Below are positions 63,162 to 64,000 of a DNA stretch of 64,000 nucleotides, one piece after another (within the stretch, counting starts at the first letter, position 1; every line of letters starts with the position of its first letter). The notes below the pieces were generated by a model. That model searched no databases. It was not told the DNA's origin and saw only the letters and a list, made by a program, of their open reading frames with translations. A program made the position numbers and the translations under genes. The stretch covers positions 1-64,000 of the forward strand of contig CANCXM010000013.1 of assembly GCA_947381945.1 (NCBI GenBank). The letters run 5' to 3'. This DNA comes from an uncultured Muribaculaceae bacterium. Lineage in GTDB: Bacteria > Bacteroidota > Bacteroidia > Bacteroidales > Muribaculaceae.

Positions 63162-63337
63162 TGAATCAATTCTTAATTCTTGATGCATAATGCATAATTC
63201 GCTTTGAATAATTCATGATTCTTGATGCATAATGCACGATTGGGCAATTAAGACTGTTGCTTTACAAATGGCCTTTGTTGCTGCCCATGTATTAATCAAG
63301 CATTGAATTATGCATTATGAATCATGCATTATGCATT
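63162..63337. repeat. Heptamer arrays in inverted orientation between argG and argC
   Basis: From 63162 to 63252 the DNA divides into 13 in-register heptamers such as ATTCTTG, ATGCATA (three exact copies), ATTCATG and ATGCACG. From 63303 to 63337 five heptamers run as ATGCATT and ATGAATC, the reverse-complement form. Short inverted matches between the two could form a loose hairpin. The array reaches to within 4 bp of the chosen argC start and ends inside the argG 3' coding end. Confidence 0.9.
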
Positions 63338-64000
63338 GTTATTGCGTTTCTGCACGTTATGGAAAATCTTCATCTGGTTGCCGAGAATCTTGGTGAAGCC
63401 CTTGACGTCGTCGGCGCTCCAAGCCTTGTTGACCTCGCCATATTCGCCGAAGTCGGTCTTCATGAGGTCGAAGGGTGAATCAACGCCCACGAGGGTATAG
63501 GAGTAGGGACGGAGGATTACTTCAACCGTACCGGTGACGTTGGTCTGAGAGCTTTCAAGGAAGGCCTCCATGTCGCGCATGACGGGTTCGAGATACTGCG
63601 ACTCGTGGAGGAACATTCCGTACCATGTTCCAATCTGGTCTTTCCAGTACTGCTGCCACTTGGTGAGGGTGTGCTTTTCGAGCATCTTGTGGGCGGCGAT
63701 GATGAGGATGGGGCCTGCGGCCTCGAAACCTACACGGCCCTTGATGCCGATGATGGTGTCGCCGATATGCATGTCGCGGCCGATTCCGTAGCGCGAACCG
63801 AGGCGCTCTACCTCGCGGATGGCATCAATCTTGTTGTCGTAGTGCTTGCCGTTGACGCTGTCGATTTCACCCTTGACGAAACCGATGGTGATGTGTTCCT
63901 CACCCTTTTCGGTCACCTGGCTGGGATATGCGCTCTCGGGGAGGGTCTGCTCCGAGTGGAGGGTTTCCTTGCCGCCGATGCTTGTTCCCCAGAGACCCTT
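63329..64000 (-). CDS. argG: Argininosuccinate synthase, C-terminal part (runs off window)
   Basis: The visible 223 residues are the C-terminal half of argininosuccinate synthase, which joins citrulline and aspartate with ATP. Recognisable parts are WGTSIGGKETL, VDSVNGK-like IDSVNGKHYDN, IGRDMHIGDTIIGIKGRVGFEAAGPILIIAAHKMLEKHTLTKWQQYWKDQI and LHESQYLEPVMRDMEAFLESSQ. The frame is open to the window's right edge, so the start is outside. It is the most upstream arg gene visible; any regulator would be further right. Confidence 0.96.
   Translation of the reverse strand, partial: KGLWGTSIGGKETLHSEQTLPESAYPSQVTEKGEEHITIGFVKGEIDSVNGKHYDNKIDAIREVERLGSRYGIGRDMHIGDTIIGIKGRVGFEAAGPILIIAAHKMLEKHTLTKWQQYWKDQIGTWYGMFLHESQYLEPVMRDMEAFLESSQTNVTGTVEVILRPYSYTLVGVDSPFDLMKTDFGEYGEVNKAWSADDVKGFTKILGNQMKIFHNVQKRNNNA

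Noticed and set aside
63159..63188. Upstream argC start at 63188
   Set aside because: The extra ten residues are encoded by the heptamer repeat, and the canonical N-terminus MAKIGIIGGAG starts at 63158.

Overview
The window comes from a Bacteroidota chromosome, most likely order Bacteroidales and plausibly Muribaculaceae-like. The order call rests on families that are typical there (DUF4292, DUF3256, DUF4294, DUF5689/DUF6359-type OB lipoproteins, paired DUF1573 genes, an OstA-like protein, a T9SS-type C-terminal tail), on an argF' of the Bacteroides N-succinylornithine type, and on promoter -7 boxes of the form TAnnTTTG. The family-level guess is inference.

Layout. Positions 1-2.3 kb are the edge of an integrated element: an excisionase-like HTH gene and a tyrosine recombinase, with phased 11-bp iterons near the left end. 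From 2.5 to 14.9 kb everything is on the minus strand: a small lipoprotein, secA, a phosphodiesterase-like protein, an Lnb/DUF4105 membrane protein, mutL, an OstA-like protein and a SurA-like isomerase. From 15.3 to 22.4 kb genes run on the plus strand: dut, a TPR protein, a DUF4292 lipoprotein, an EnvC-like factor, a DEAD-box helicase and DUF3256. A four-helix-bundle gene (22.7-23.3 kb) lies between two hairpins built from a 9-bp repeat. From 23.5 to 32.2 kb is a minus-strand secretion/uptake locus: TonB-dependent receptor, two OB-fold/DUF5689 lipoproteins, a cytidylate-kinase-like protein and a secreted endonuclease/exonuclease/phosphatase-fold enzyme. From 32.5 to 41 kb come malic enzyme, a His/Lys-rich lipoprotein, two DUF1573 proteins, meaB, a choloylglycine-hydrolase-type Ntn hydrolase, a stand-alone sorting-tail protein and a lipid kinase. 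From 41.4 to 48.8 kb are DUF4294, nadB, serine dehydratase, gpmI, a HigBA-type toxin-antitoxin pair and a ModF-like ABC protein. From 49 to 55.7 kb are a DUF1016 nuclease, two POT peptide transporters, a decayed ORF6N gene and NhaC. From 55.9 kb to the end are ferritin and an arginine cluster in transcription order argG-argC-argD-argF'-argB-argE-argH.

How genes work together. The arg cluster encodes every step from the acylated glutamate kinase to argininosuccinate lyase and probably uses succinylated intermediates. The isomerase, OstA-like, SecA and Lnb-like proteins all serve envelope protein or lipid export. The receptor, OB lipoproteins and secreted nuclease may together scavenge nucleic acid (inference).

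Main unusual signal. Many intergenic gaps carry long inverted repeats or arrays whose primary sequences differ but which are built from 7- to 9-nt words kept in register: nonamers at 22.46-22.67, 23.31-23.52 and 60.79-60.88 kb; heptamers at 41.30-41.38, 62.06-62.18 and 63.16-63.34 kb; CARAA-word hairpins at 2.93-3.03, 38.20-38.32 and 55.71-55.82 kb. The four-helix-bundle gene sits inside one pair of nonamer arrays, which resembles the way RAYT transposases sit between REP palindromes. No rRNA, tRNA, CRISPR array or intact insertion sequence was recognised.
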